DNA of 64,000 bases from Galaxea fascicularis (GCA_948470475.1 OX419339.1:15085863-15149862); one strand, 5' to 3'; numbered from the stretch's first letter, positions 24,240-36,394 are shown. Program-made: numbers and translations. The notes: generated by a model not told the origin, from the sequence alone.

Positions 24240-25296
24240 AAATGACTGTTTTGTTGTATGCACTCTGCTGATCGTTTTTGCAGAAGGGTAAACCGGCCAA
24301 AAAATGTCACAAATTCTTTAAGCAAAATAGAACACATGTGCAATAATTCAGGGGTGTTTGAGTGAAGAAAAAAAAAGAAAGACAGAGAAACAAAACAAGA
24401 ATACACATCTGCCACTCTTCCCCAAATGTTTAGTGATAGCAAATACTTTGCTGTACTGTCATTTTAGCTGTTTTGGAGAAGCAGTTTTGTTTTTGGCAAA
24501 GAAAATTATTTATCAGTGTGATTATAGGATTTGTGTATTTCCTCATATCATTATCTGTTACAGAGGAAATGCAAAATCAAACCAGATTTCAGTAAGGTAA
24601 AAAAAAGACCTCATCATAGCCTCAATGAGTGTTGCTTGTTTTAAAAGCATAGGGGCCTTAAGATTAGAGTTTGGGCACAAGATCAAGTTTGAGTACAACT
24701 CAAATTTTAAACCAATTTTGACTCACCAGAATGCCCACTCTTCCTTATTGCTGATTAACAGATAAGGAAAGTTTGGAAATGAGGTTGATGTTGAATGTAA
24801 TTATCTATGCCAAGCAAACTAGATTTGAATTGTTATTTGTTTTCAAATGTAAAGGGTCCTAATTTTTTCATCAACCAGCAGTTGCTTTTAGATGAGTTGT
24901 AGGGAAGGTGAGATACACTGCGCCTCCTCTTCCCTGCCTTGAAAACAACACTTTATGGGAAGTTATGTCAACTATATAAGTGTTTCTATTTTATTGAAAA
25001 AGAGAGACATAAGCAAAATAATACCTTTTGGTATAATTGAAATGAATACTTTCATTTAAGCTGTTTAAGCTCTAGTTGCTGTTGTTGTACTGGTAACATT
25101 GTAAGAGACGTTTTCCATAACTATTGTTGTTTCAGTTTTGCTTGATACTGTCAGGGGGTGACATGCAGCTGTAAGGAGTGCTGTTTGAGCAATGCTTTGT
25201 GTAAATCAAGTCCTCATGGAAATTTGGAAATGATCTCAAATTTGGCAATTTTTTTCTTGCAGCGTGGGAATAATTTAATGTTGCGAGTTTCCCAAT
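24240..25296. other. Noncoding spacer
   Basis: No gene, RNA or clear repeat was recognised in this roughly 1-kb AT-rich stretch between two inverted-repeat elements. Confidence 0.4.
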
Positions 25297-25683
25297 AGAC
25301 CCTTCTCCAAAATGGCAGGTAAAAATTCAAATAAGTTAAGATTAAAAATGTATACCAGCACTAAAAAGAGCACCTTTTCTTTAGTAACCCTGCAAAGTTT
25401 CAGCATATCCGGTGAAATATCAGCTGAGAAAATGTAAGTTGAAAAATGAAAAATGTACAGGTGTTTGTATGACTGGGGGTGTACATCATACCCCCAGTCA
25501 TACAAACACCTGTACATTTGCCAAATTGCAACTTACATTTTCTTGGCTGATATAACACCTGGTATGCTGAAACTTTGCAGGGTTACTAAAGTAAAGGTGC
25601 TCTTCCTATTTCTGATATCAGTTTTTCATTCAGTTCAATTTTAACTCATTCACATCCATTGCCGCCATTTTGGAGAAGGGCCT
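25297..25683. mobile_element. Full-length fold-back element (near-perfect hairpin)
   Basis: The sequence is an inverted repeat along almost its whole length, centred at about 25485. Arms of about 190 bp begin with CCCTTCTCCAAAATGGC and end with its complement. The central 70 bp is nearly perfect (GTACAGGTGTTTGTATGACT and its complement). Because the arms mirror each other, similar peptides appear on both strands, which is a symmetry artefact. No coding function is supported. Confidence 0.85.
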
Positions 25684-27220
25684 GTTCCCGGCAAAATGTC
25701 CATTGGGGTGCTTTAGAGTTTTAGCCCACCCCCACCCCCCCTGACATTTTAAGAGTTAAATTATTTTTATCTTATATGTGGCCAGAATTACAAGAGATTT
25801 TATTGGAGATGATTAAAAGATGTTTGAAATATACTGTTAAGAGAAAGTAAGCAAAAGAATATCATCTTGTCTTGTCCACTTCTCCCTAATTCCCTTCCTC
25901 TCTATCCCCTCCATTTTGCCCCCTCTCTTGTTCTCTACCTCTTCTTCTCCTAATTCTGCTTCCCTCGTGCATTATTAAAAGATGTTTGAACATGCAAACA
26001 AATCGAATTTAGATGTGACACACATTTACCAGTGGGGTAACATATCAACAGAGGTATATGTCTATATTCTCAAGTATGTATATATGGAGGGAAGTGGTGA
26101 TGCACAATGCAGGATGGCAGATCCAAACTCAACTGTATTCACCAATTTCACCACGTGTTTCAAACACGAGCTGCCGGTATAGCAGGCTTGCTAGTTTATT
26201 GAAATCACTGTAACCCTGTTACAGCTCCCCTCTGAGAATTGTACTGTCATGCAGTGAAACTAAACATGGAAGGACACTGGAACTCTAAAACTAATCCAGA
26301 TTATCTTGGAAAATAAAGAGAACTAATATGAAATTATTAATGTCCTTTGACAAAGTCAAAACTACATCTCGGTGTTCTCTCAAATTTCCTCAAGTAATTT
26401 CAGGAGGGTTTGGAGTGTGTTTAGATCGCTGCAGACCAAGGACAGCAGGGGGTGTCTTGGTCCACAAGCTTCTGGAGTTTAACTGTCTGCTGCTCCAGCA
26501 AAGGGATCTGGAGGATATATAACATTGACCTCTGCCCCTGCTTGAGTAGACACCATGCTGGAACTGTTCAGTATAGTATTGTGAAATAATACTGCCATTT
26601 GAGCTTGACTTTAAAGATTTCTGTGCACTTAAAGGAGCCATGTCGCACATTTTTATTGCAAGTCATAGTACTGAAAGAGATATTGTCCAGAAGCAAAGTA
26701 AACCCGAAAATAATGGTTCAGTCGTGTTTTGAATTATTTTACCTTAATTATTTTACTAATCCAAAAATAAGGGAAGGTACGTATTGGGGGGAAGTAGATT
26801 TTCATTTCGCAAAGTACAGATTTCCATTTCGCAAAGTACAGATTTTCATTTCTGAAAGTACCGATTTCATTTCGTTATTTTCCCAAAGTACAATAAGCCT
26901 GAATGAACTAGTTTTGTACTTAACGGTTTTGCTTTTTAATGGAAAGCAAACCTGGAAAAGTTTAAATCGTCAAAATGGCTTTAGAACGACACAGCTGCTA
27001 CAACGACTTCAAAATAACACAAGTGCAGACTAAGGTAAGCTTCTTTTATTTAAATCCTTTACTACAAGTTGAATTTAGAGCGATTTTCGAACCATTTTCG
27101 TACATTCTCTTAAATGGCTCAAAACGTAACGCAATACCGTCACGTATGTAAACCACAAACAACATCTGGGCCGCCTGTGGTTTATTTATCTGTAGCGGTG
27201 ACCTGTACTTTGACCTGTGT
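25684..27220. other. Noncoding spacer with a short tandem repeat
   Basis: No supported gene. At about 26799-26875 a 25-bp unit based on TTTCATTTCGCAAAGTACAGA is repeated roughly three times. A pyrimidine-rich stretch lies at 25870-25965. Confidence 0.45.
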
Positions 27221-27221
27221 A

Positions 27222-27828
27222 ATAGGGGGGGGGGGGGACAGGGGGGTCAGAACCTCCCGCCTCCCGTACCCTGCTCTCCCGCTTCCCGTACCTTTATCTC
27301 CCGCCTCCCCCCCTTTTCCGTGCTGCTCCCGTCCCCTGTAAATTGGCAGAGTCGAAACACATCCTAGTCATTTAGCTTCACAATTCTCAAGCATTTCCTT
27401 CATTTGAGATCGCCTGCTCGCCTCACCTTTTTGCAATTTGACAGCTTAGTACAGCTTTATACGCGACACATAAGCACTCATGCCGTTTGACATTTCATGA
27501 CTTATGACGTAACCACTGTAAACGGGTTTACTATTTCACCGGAAGTAAGCCTGTTTTTCAGTCCAAGCGCAAATTTTCGTTTGCTCGTTTGCTCAGAAAT
27601 CTCAGAAGTGACCGAGAAGACGTTAAATGCGAGTCAAATATATTTTGGGTTCTTGTTTTTGAAAGTATTGTAACATATTGTTGAATTAAAAAAATTAGCG
27701 TTTCACATTTCTCTCCCTCTTCCCGTCCTCTTAGAACTCCCGCTTCCCGCCCTTTCCTCTCCCGCCTCCCGTACCCCTCCCGACCCCTATTCTCCCGGGC
27801 TCCCGCCCCCCTGTCCCCCCCCCCCACT
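27222..27828. repeat. C/G-rich repeat block bounded by inverted G and C runs
   Basis: A left boundary of about 12 G then ACAG then 6 G, and a right boundary of its complement near 27806-27829. Just inside each boundary, short units such as CTCCCGCCTCCCGTACC and CTCCCGCTTCCCG repeat in the same orientation. The middle (about 27340-27700) is ordinary AT-rich sequence. Origin unknown. Confidence 0.5.
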
Positions 27829-28386
27829 AATAGACCCGCTGGGAAGGAATTGAATTGCAACTTGAAAAATTTCAACTTCCTTCTTAAGCCGTGTGGGAAA
27901 AAAACAGTCAAATACAAATTATGGTTTGCTCACCCTTTTTGAGTTCATAGCTTGATATCACTTTGTTTTCTATGAGCATTTGATTTTGAGCAATGGCACT
28001 TGACGGTGCTTTCGAGAAGAACTAAAAGTTAGCTCGTCATGCAATCCCTTCTCCCCATCCTTGGGGAAAAAAAGGTCACGCGAAGAGCCAAAAGAAGGTC
28101 AGTGTTTTCTATTGCTGGCTCAGCCGCTTGCTAAGCCTATTACGTGTGACCCTGCGTGTGACCGTACCCACGGAGCAGCCGATGAAAAACGGCTTGCACT
28201 TATTTCCATCTCTCAAACTGACATTTTGAGCCCACGGTGGAGTGAGCACCCATACCAAACCATGGTGTAACTGCCCAGCGGTATATCAAATGTCAGTTTG
28301 AGAGATGGAAACGAGTGCCAGCCATGAAAAACGGGGTGGTCGCCTGAGGTGATCACGTGGACACTTTACATAACAATGTCGACAAC
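27829..28386. other. Upstream region of MYND gene C with an inverted repeat
   Basis: Arms of 36 bp at 28191-28226 and 28288-28323 are inverted copies sharing an identical 24-bp core that includes CCATCTCTCAAACTGAC. The right arm ends 63 bp upstream of the ATG of gene C. A CACGTG E-box lies at 28354-28359. The region probably contains the promoter and leader of gene C, but no TATA box or E2F-like site was seen. Confidence 0.5.
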
Positions 28387-30795
28387 ATGGCCGCCACGAA
28401 TGCTAAAAAGGAGAAGAAGGATAAATCAAAAGACAAGTTGATAGAATTTTCACTAGATAATTTGTCGAAATCCAAACATGGCTTAGCTTGTGTAGCAAAT
28501 ATAGATGTAAGAGGAAATGTGTCGATCTACGCTCTTTTTAAAAGAGACAGGAAGGACGCCAAAGCAATATTCGATTTCGCTTCCATTTTGGGTTACGTCG
28601 GAGGTGAGCTCCGAGACGGTTTTAGTCAAGCGGACTTAGAGGAGAATGAAGCTGTTCGTTTCCTACAGTCGCAAATATCTTTACTCCAGGAAAAAAGAAT
28701 TGGAGTGGCGTTTGGGCCAGTGGAAGATGTAGCGGGGCTTTTCTTGATTCCGCTGCAGAGCAAATCACTCAAGAAAGGCTTTGTTTTCCCCGATACCGAA
28801 ACGGCAAACGCCTTTGAGTATTTCCGGCAAGTGGCGTATCACTGTCGGTATAGCAGCCCGGAAGATTGCTTTCGGGTCAAGCTAAGACGTCTTTCAGGCC
28901 GTGATATTACTAAAGCACGTGACAGTCTCGCGAGGGACTTAAAATTATGGTCAATTGATGATGTCGAGATCGAGTTTCACAAGTGTCCTTTCCCCCCCGA
29001 TCCACCAAACTGGCCTTCGGGACCAGCTAGGTTACTGGATTGCGAGTTACCAGATTTCTTACAGCAAGCTGGATGGGCTCTCAAGGCATTACAAGATGCA
29101 CAAAACTGGAAGAAACTTGCTGCAACCAAATTAAGTACCCCTGACAACTATGAAAGATTTGCTGGTATGGTAAAACAACAAGCACTGTGGTACATCTGGA
29201 AAGGGGATTTAGAAAAGTCTGCAGTTATGGTTCATTCTTGGAACCGGCTTGAAGATGACTGGAAAAAGGGAAAGCCTCTCGATACTAAAAATCCTGCCAT
29301 TGATCTCATTTTTGATGTGACACACAATGACCTGTCAAATGCTGGTTTATATGATGGATATCCAAAACCTGATGCCAGAGTATTGCGCAATAACAAGTGT
29401 GATGTTTGTTCTGGTCCTGTCTATGAGATTAACTTAAACGCTATTAGGGAACGCTATGGGCGGACATGTGTTGATAGGGATGGTAAGGCTGAACTTGGGT
29501 CTGAAGACGTGCAAGACAATATGGCTAAACTGCTGTGTGCCATTTTCAAGTATGGCAGTAACCATGACTTTGAGACATCAGCAATGCATTGCTTCAAGGA
29601 AGCTCTCCACGTATTTTTGGCACATTCATTTGCTAACTTTTATTGGAGAATCAAACCAACAAAGCCCATGAAGGAAGCAACAGAAGCTGAAGCTATTCCA
29701 AGCTTTGTTAAACTGTTGTCTAATAAAGCAAAAGGAGAGCTGGATGTTTCTTCATTTTCAGGTTCCTGTGAATCTATCTTGAGGGCAGCCATGCTCAAAC
29801 ACTGTGGAAGTAAGCTGGGAGAAGATCAGATCAAAAGTGTGTGTAAATTGTTTGGCCTGAGGCTCGACCACATTGTCTATGAATTCCAAAAAATAGCAGC
29901 TAATACAAAGGATCAGAAAGCAGAGACCAGTGAAAGCGCAAAAGACATTGGAGTAGACCTGTTATCAAAGACAATGATACCTTCCTTTGCTTCTGAGTTC
30001 CAAGGCAAGTGGACATTGCTTTCTGAGACCAAGAGACAAAAGATTTTGACTACAGATTCAAAGACGTTGATAAAGACTTGTGATAAAACCTTTGAAAAGG
30101 TAAGAAAGATGTATAGCCGCCAAAATAAAAACCTTCAAAACCAAGATTCTGAAGATAAGCGTTCTACATCTGATCACACTTGCAATGATAAAAGCATTGG
30201 AAACAAAGCTGGCAGCCATTCTGAGCCTTCTACAGAGGAAAAACAAGACAGTGAGAATGACCTCATTCCAGATGTCTGCTCTGATGGTGATTGTCCTTGT
30301 AAAGATCCTGAAAAATTTTTCAATCACTATGTCAGCATTTTGTCTGGAGACAGCAACCCAGTGCCTTTCTATAAGTGCTCTCCAAGTGGCAATGTTATCA
30401 TGAATGAAGAAATGTGTTTGGACAAAGATGGGAACAATGTTGGGCGCATGACAGCTTTCAACTTTGAGCACATTAACTTAACAATGAACTCAATTGACAA
30501 AGATAAGTTTTCTTCATGTCCGCGACTGGCCTTGTTATGCACAAAGGTTTGTCACAATATCTATCCCTTGATTATAATGAACTTGTGCCAAGGATTTGTT
30601 GAGTTACAAAAGAAAGACAGTTCAAAGAATGATCTACATACTTGCCCATCATGTGGACAAAAGGAGGGAAAACCCGGAGAGTTCAAAAGATGTGGCGGGT
30701 GCAGAAATGTCTACTACTGTTGCAGGAAATGCCAAGTGCAAGATTGGAAAGCTGGTCACAAATCAAAATGTGATTCCATCGCAAAACAGGCATGA
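28387..30795 (+). CDS. MYND zinc-finger family protein C (single exon)
   Basis: An 802-codon frame starts at an ATG in ACAACATGGCC context; the in-frame sequence before it lacks another ATG. The N-terminus is Lys-rich. Family segments follow in order: HGLACVANIDVRGNVSIY (about 32-49), ILGYVGGELRDGF, QALWYIWKGDLEKS, a CDVC then TCVDRDGKA Cys cluster (about 338-362), a Ser/Glu/Asp-rich linker, DCPCKD (about 637), and a C-terminal MYND finger (about 753-795) with complete C-x2-C, C-x2-C-x4-C-x3-C-x7-H-x3-C ligands. It is closest to B. Possible polyadenylation signals occur at 31518-31523 and 33291-33296. The family is not one I can name; MYND suggests protein-protein interaction, but the rest gives no enzymatic signature. 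Confidence 0.85.
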   Translation: MAATNAKKEKKDKSKDKLIEFSLDNLSKSKHGLACVANIDVRGNVSIYALFKRDRKDAKAIFDFASILGYVGGELRDGFSQADLEENEAVRFLQSQISLLQEKRIGVAFGPVEDVAGLFLIPLQSKSLKKGFVFPDTETANAFEYFRQVAYHCRYSSPEDCFRVKLRRLSGRDITKARDSLARDLKLWSIDDVEIEFHKCPFPPDPPNWPSGPARLLDCELPDFLQQAGWALKALQDAQNWKKLAATKLSTPDNYERFAGMVKQQALWYIWKGDLEKSAVMVHSWNRLEDDWKKGKPLDTKNPAIDLIFDVTHNDLSNAGLYDGYPKPDARVLRNNKCDVCSGPVYEINLNAIRERYGRTCVDRDGKAELGSEDVQDNMAKLLCAIFKYGSNHDFETSAMHCFKEALHVFLAHSFANFYWRIKPTKPMKEATEAEAIPSFVKLLSNKAKGELDVSSFSGSCESILRAAMLKHCGSKLGEDQIKSVCKLFGLRLDHIVYEFQKIAANTKDQKAETSESAKDIGVDLLSKTMIPSFASEFQGKWTLLSETKRQKILTTDSKTLIKTCDKTFEKVRKMYSRQNKNLQNQDSEDKRSTSDHTCNDKSIGNKAGSHSEPSTEEKQDSENDLIPDVCSDGDCPCKDPEKFFNHYVSILSGDSNPVPFYKCSPSGNVIMNEEMCLDKDGNNVGRMTAFNFEHINLTMNSIDKDKFSSCPRLALLCTKVCHNIYPLIIMNLCQGFVELQKKDSSKNDLHTCPSCGQKEGKPGEFKRCGGCRNVYYCCRKCQVQDWKAGHKSKCDSIAKQA

Positions 30796-33480
30796 GCTAC
30801 ATGTGTGGTTATTGTAAGTCACATTCAAATAGGTACAACATAAGGAACCTAAAATGGGTTGTTAATATTTTCCATGACTCCTTTCAATAAGAGAAACTCT
30901 TATAGAGCTTTTGAAGAACTGAAAACTATCTATGGTTCACAAGTATGTAATACATATAGTAAGTAGTAGTTTTAGACTGCAGTATTTCATAGTAAATAGT
31001 GTGGAATGAAGTTTTCATGTATCAGTGGGTTGTACAGTGTGATGACCAACATTTAGTGAAGGGTTTAGTAAACAATTGGTCAACATAAGTTTACTGTATT
31101 AGGGAATAGTCAACCCAAGGACCATTACTTTTGTCTTTGTTGATGAGCAGCAAAACCAGTGTTGACTTTGCTGCCTTGCATTTTCCAATATTTGGTACTG
31201 GTTAGATGCAATATTCATGCTTCAAATTTTGATTGGTTCATTACCCTTTTTAATGTTCAGACTACTCAATATTCCATGGAGCAGTCACTTGCCTATTGTC
31301 ACAGTACTGCAACTGTGATATATAAAGCAGTTCATAATCTAGCGCATTTCATTTGTGAATGCTGATCAGTGAACCAGGGCTTGTTTTTCACGAATTCTTT
31401 AAATTTCTTTCAACAAGGTTCTGTACTTTCTAAAGTAGCCTTTAAAATTAATCCTTTCACACATTGACTGTTTTGGTTTACAAATTCTGACGGAATGGAA
31501 GTTCTCCTGTTAGCTGAAATAAACAGTGCAACATTTGCACTAAAAATCTCAAAGGAAGTTTAAGTATCATAAGATTTAGTGCTTAAAGGGGCGTCATCAT
31601 GTTGATTTTGCATCACTTCAAAAGATAACAATATTTATCACCTGAGAGGTCCAGGCATTCTGCTGCACTAAAATGGTTTACTGTAGTCAGCTGTGAAGGG
31701 TGGCAAGGTTGGAAATGAAATGAAACTTGGAAAAAAAGATCTGGGAGTGTGTTCTGAAGACATTGCTTCTTGTTGGTTTTGCAGAAGCATTTTGTGGATG
31801 ATTATGGACTTTGAATTATGATCTGTAGACACATTTTTTACCTAAGAACAGCATAACCTCTGACAGTGCCTTTAAGCTGACTCGTATTTGTTTCAATATT
31901 ATCTTTAATTACTGTTGGTTACTATACCAAGTATTTGGAAGAAATGAATAATACAAAACAATGCTTTAAATACTGTTAATAACGTTTTAATGAATTGTTT
32001 GATTGTTACTTTGTAGTTATGACAGTTGTAAGTAAACATTGTATTTCCAAACAGAATACTGATTTTAGTAGACCCGCAAAATAGTTAATTACCACCTGAA
32101 GCAGTGCAAGCCCCAAGGGTGGCACATTCAGAAATGTACAGTAGTTAAGTACACAGTACTTTATTTTAAAGGCACGAGCTTACCTGAAACACTTCTAATT
32201 TGGCATTTATTCATTTGTTATCGATTTGTCATCAGTTTTAGTTTTATTTGGTACATTTTGTGAAGTGTTAAGGACCATCGTGTACAAGTGAAGGCTTCTC
32301 TTAAAAGTGAAAGAAATTAAGAAATAAGAATCAAGAGAATATTGTAGCAGGACTGTCATTAATGACCAGTGCTTAATTTCTCCTTAAAATAATGCTGCTC
32401 AATCAAACAAAGGTTGTAAGAATAAAATGAAGTGATCAACAAGTACTGTAACAAAGGTTGAATGTTTAACAATTTCTCCTCATCAACACCATAGAAAATG
32501 TATGGACGGCAGTGTGGAGAATATACATGCCGATATTGGGTGTAAAGGGATAAAGGCTAGAGATTTTGGGTTAGTTACCTACAGTGTAGATATTTTGATT
32601 GGAACACACATCTTTAATATACCACAATAGCTTGAGTCCATATCAGTTGTCTGGTATAACCCTGCCTGCTCCAAAAATTAGAGACAGTTGTGGTGTAGTT
32701 TTCAAGTACACTCAGTGTTATTAGCTCAATTCTTCAGTAAAATTCTGATTTTATATTATTGTAGTGATAACTGCATAAAGAAAAGAGAGAGATTAGGGTT
32801 TGATGTTAGTAACTACCCACTGGTTAGAGCATTAAGGTCTAATCAAGCAAGTTATGATTGATAGCAATGAACATAATAAAATTAATGTCCTTCCATTTGT
32901 CAAAAATGGAGGTCAATTGACATGGGTCTATTTGTAATCAAAGTGCACCATTATAGAAAAAACTTTACAGAACTGTACAAGTAAGCAAAATTTACACAAC
33001 CCGCAGTGGTAGAGTGGAAAATGTTGAAAGGCTTGCTCTACAACGTCTTTAAATTTAAGTGCTGATAATTTGGAGAAACGTGGGAGTGAACATCCTTTTA
33101 ATGAGAAAATAATCATCTTTGCAGGAAGGTAGATTTGAATTTAAAACTAAGATTTTAAAAATATTCTAGAAAGATCTTCAAACTAGTGTGGGATTAGCTC
33201 AATTGCACTTTGAAGAACTACATCTACCTTGATGTATTGCTATAACTCTCCATGCCTTGAGACTATGTATTGTGTTTTTTGAAATTTATTAATAAATGTT
33301 CTCTTAGGACTGTTATTTTAATGTTTGTGTGTGGAGAATTGTTTCATCCTGAGAAGGTAGCCTGGCTGTTCTCTGGCTCTTGGAGCATTTTTCACTTTTA
33401 ACGGGAGAACAGGACTAGAAGTTGTGTTATTGCATGACGTCATGGTCGCACGTGTTGGGGAAATGAAAGGTTCTTTTGGG
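30796..33480. other. 3' flank of MYND gene C
   Basis: AT-rich noncoding sequence. AATAAA at 31518-31523 and 33291-33296 are candidate polyadenylation signals. No additional gene or repeat was recognised. Confidence 0.45.
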
Positions 33481-33681
33481 AATAGACCTTTTTAGCTTGT
33501 CGATTTTGTTTTCCCAATATAGACCATGTGATCTTCCCAAGGGAATTTGCTTTTTGTCTTTTCATAAATTATGCGTACATGTGCACTTGAATTTGGCGAA
33601 ATTTCAAAGAAACAGTTCTCTAAGGTAACATCACGTGGTCTACAATGGGAAAACAAAATCTACAAGCTAAAAAGGTCTATT
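33481..33681. mobile_element. MITE with about 54-bp terminal inverted repeats
   Basis: A 201-bp element beginning AATAGACCTTTTTAGCTTGT and ending with its complement; the arms match over roughly 54 bp with a few mismatches. It is noncoding. The family is unassigned and no target duplication was confirmed. Confidence 0.75.
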
Positions 33682-34402
33682 GGACTCTACTTTTACGTAA
33701 ATTTTACCTTTTGTTTCAGCAAAGGGAACGAAAACAATGGTACTGGCCCTAACCACAGGCAGACCACCCCATCTGCGTGTGTTGACACGCGCTGACGCAG
33801 TGCATACATTCAGTTTTGCAACGGTTGATATCGCTTTGAGTCAAGCGATCTACGAAAATGCCTCAGAAAAATCTGGATTTTCCATCTTTTGTTCCCAAAT
33901 TTTGATAAAATGTAAGCAAGATTAATAAAGTTCCTGTGTGAGTTTATGGTGTTTTGGATTGGTTGAATTCTCTTGTTTCCCCTTGGTGAAAAGTCAAGTG
34001 GGAGAGTAAATGAGGATTGGAGGGGGCGGGGGGGGGGGGGGGCAGGTGATGGGAAGGGGGTCGGTTGTGAAGGGAGACCTACCTTTGTGGTTTGAAAGTT
34101 TGGTATGACTTCAGGTTATGGATTTTTTTGCCAATTTTAAATTCGAAAATGGAGTACCGGTATGTTGTGTTTACTTAGCTGAACAAACGGCAACAAATGT
34201 TGCAGTTGCCGCAACATTTGCTGCTCAACAAATGTTGAACCGTTTATCATTCGCTTTAGCCTGCTCTTGCATAGTACAGGGGCTTGTTCCTTTTTAAAAC
34301 TATTCTGTTGCTTGGATTTTCCAGAATAGTGATATCTTTATGATATTTGTATTACACCGACAGTATTTTTGGTGGTGTATGTTAAAGTACTGCATTCTCT
34401 AA
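33682..34402. other. Noncoding spacer with poly-G tract
   Basis: Contains a run of 16 or more G near 34027-34042. Short frames at 33571-33925 do not resemble known proteins and overlap the MITE, so no gene is called. Confidence 0.4.
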
Positions 34403-34962
34403 TACAGTCAACTCTCTCATAGCGACCACATCTCGTAAGCGACCACTTCGTAAACAACCGTTTTGTCTCTCAGTTATATACTGTTCCCAGAGCTCTCTCG
34501 TAAGCGACCACCAAGTCAAATTTCTAATTCGACCGCGACCACTTTTAGGCCAGAAATTTGACATAATCTTTTGTTTTCTGTTTCTGGAAAGCGACCACCC
34601 AACATAATCATGTATGATCGTTAGTAAATCACTACTCAGAAGTGACAGAAGTTCAATTTTTAATGACGCTACCCCGTTGTTTTGCTAGGTTTTGTTCGGT
34701 TTAAATTTCAGGTGATTTTCATTAACATGAGACACATTGACAAGTACTGTACACTCCACTCTACTTTTCCCGAAACTTGTTGCATGTGAAAAAAATCAAA
34801 TAAATTAGTTTCTATTTGCCTAATTTTAGCTGATTAGGTAATATGTTAATGTACTACAAAAAGTTAATTGATCAATCCAGTGTTAGACTTATTTTTATCT
34901 TTCCCGTAAGCGACCACTTTGTCGTGCACCAAGGGTGGTCGCTTACGAGAGAGTTGACTGTA
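34403..34962. mobile_element. MITE with TACAGTCAACTCTCTC termini
   Basis: A 560-bp element whose left end TACAGTCAACTCTCTC is exactly mirrored at the right end (34947-34962). Inside each end the unit CGTAAGCGACCAC recurs, three to four times on the left and once on the right. The TA at each terminus is compatible with a TA target duplication as in Tc1/mariner-type elements. No transposase is present. Confidence 0.75.
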
Positions 34963-36394
34963 CTCAAAATCGTTAAAGTAATGACAAATGACCTTTTTTA
35001 ACCATCAACAACAGGTATGTTCAGGCTCACGCTGCATTACAGTATAGACAGTTGCATATATGCCAAATCTCCCGGATTATCCGGAACTCTCCCTGATGCA
35101 TACTGAATCTCCCGGTCTCCCGTACGGGTGACTAAATCTCCCGGATTAAAGTAAATCGGATCCGTTTCTCCCAAAAATCTAAAGCCATCTTCAAGTATTG
35201 TTAAGCTTTTTTATTTAGGGTACACAGATGTTGATAATAGTTCAGTGCCTACAGGAAGGAAGGTCATCCGTGAATGACAATGTTATCATGACGGTGTCTC
35301 GGGAGTTTTGCTTCAGTGTATGTGTTACTCACCACCTGACAGATCAGAAGGCACACTCAGATTTCTGATTACAATACTATATCAGTTTATTTCATAACAA
35401 GAACAAAACTAGTACTCTTTACAAGTATTAGTTTGAAGACACCTTAGCCCTACTAAATAGCAAATTATAGTTACAAAGTATTTGATGAAAACTGATTGGC
35501 TTCCCGCCAAAGGGTCGTACACGTCATACATCAAGGTTTTTAGCCTTCAATTCCAAAATCTTTGTAAATTCACTCTGCTTTAGCATATAGACTTGAAATA
35601 TGGCGTCAGAAATGAAGTTCGACACATATACGGTCATACTACCGTTAGCGGTGATTTAATTATTTGAAGGCTAGTATTTGAAGGATTAACTGATGTCTTT
35701 TGCCAAAAACTCAAGAACCAGAGACAAAGGGATCATTCATGCATCACTTCCGTTGGTTCAGTTTTCGGTAGAAGTCATAAACCTCGCGAAATAATTGCAG
35801 ATTTTAATTTCTGACACCATAATCAGCGTGTATGGCAAAGTTGAGCGACCAAAAGGCATTTATACGCCCTTTTGCGAGGGCGCCCTTCATTATTATTGGC
35901 AAGGCCGTTTGACTTGCAACAAACCTTGGGTCCTTACCATTTACACGGAAAACCCGGAAATTCTGGTTGGAAAATCAAATGGCACATACCATTCCATTTG
36001 GAACGTTTCAGAAATTATGGACCATCGGCTAAATCAATGCACTTTTTCTGTTATTTTTGAGCTTTTCAACTGATACTAGTACATTTCGTGATTCATCCAT
36101 TTTGCGTTTGGACAAGCTGCGGCGTTGAATATTTACATCTCAAATTTCCACCCAGATTGATCGTGTAAATGGTAAGCGCCCCTTGTCTACCAACAGACAT
36201 TTTAACTTGCCTGTAGATACTTTCCTTCACAAAAAACGTCACTCCTTGTTAAAATTGACACAACTACAAAATCACAAAGTAACCGGTTTCTGACAACTCT
36301 CTAAGCTACAGTACAACATGCATATTATTAGCCAAAGTATCAACATGCATAATTCCCTTACTACTCTCAGGACATTTGTTATGGTCCTGGGCCC
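34963..36394. other. Noncoding spacer with a probable old repeat
   Basis: CTCCCGGATTA-like units cluster at 35068-35155. Positions 35925-36180 contain an inverted pair (TTACCATTTACACG near 35934 and CGTGTAAATGGTAAG near 36162), suggesting an old interspersed element. The short frames here are not supported as genes. Confidence 0.35.

Noticed and set aside
25275..25644. Similar 60-80 residue peptides on both strands
   Set aside because: They arise from the symmetry of the fold-back element, not from two related genes.
26599..27033. 144-codon plus-strand frame upstream of MYND gene C
   Set aside because: It runs through short tandem repeats, has no recognisable motif and cannot be joined to gene C convincingly.
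35795..36073. 92-codon plus-strand frame
   Set aside because: Two overlapping frames are equally open and the region shows inverted-repeat structure; there is no known motif.
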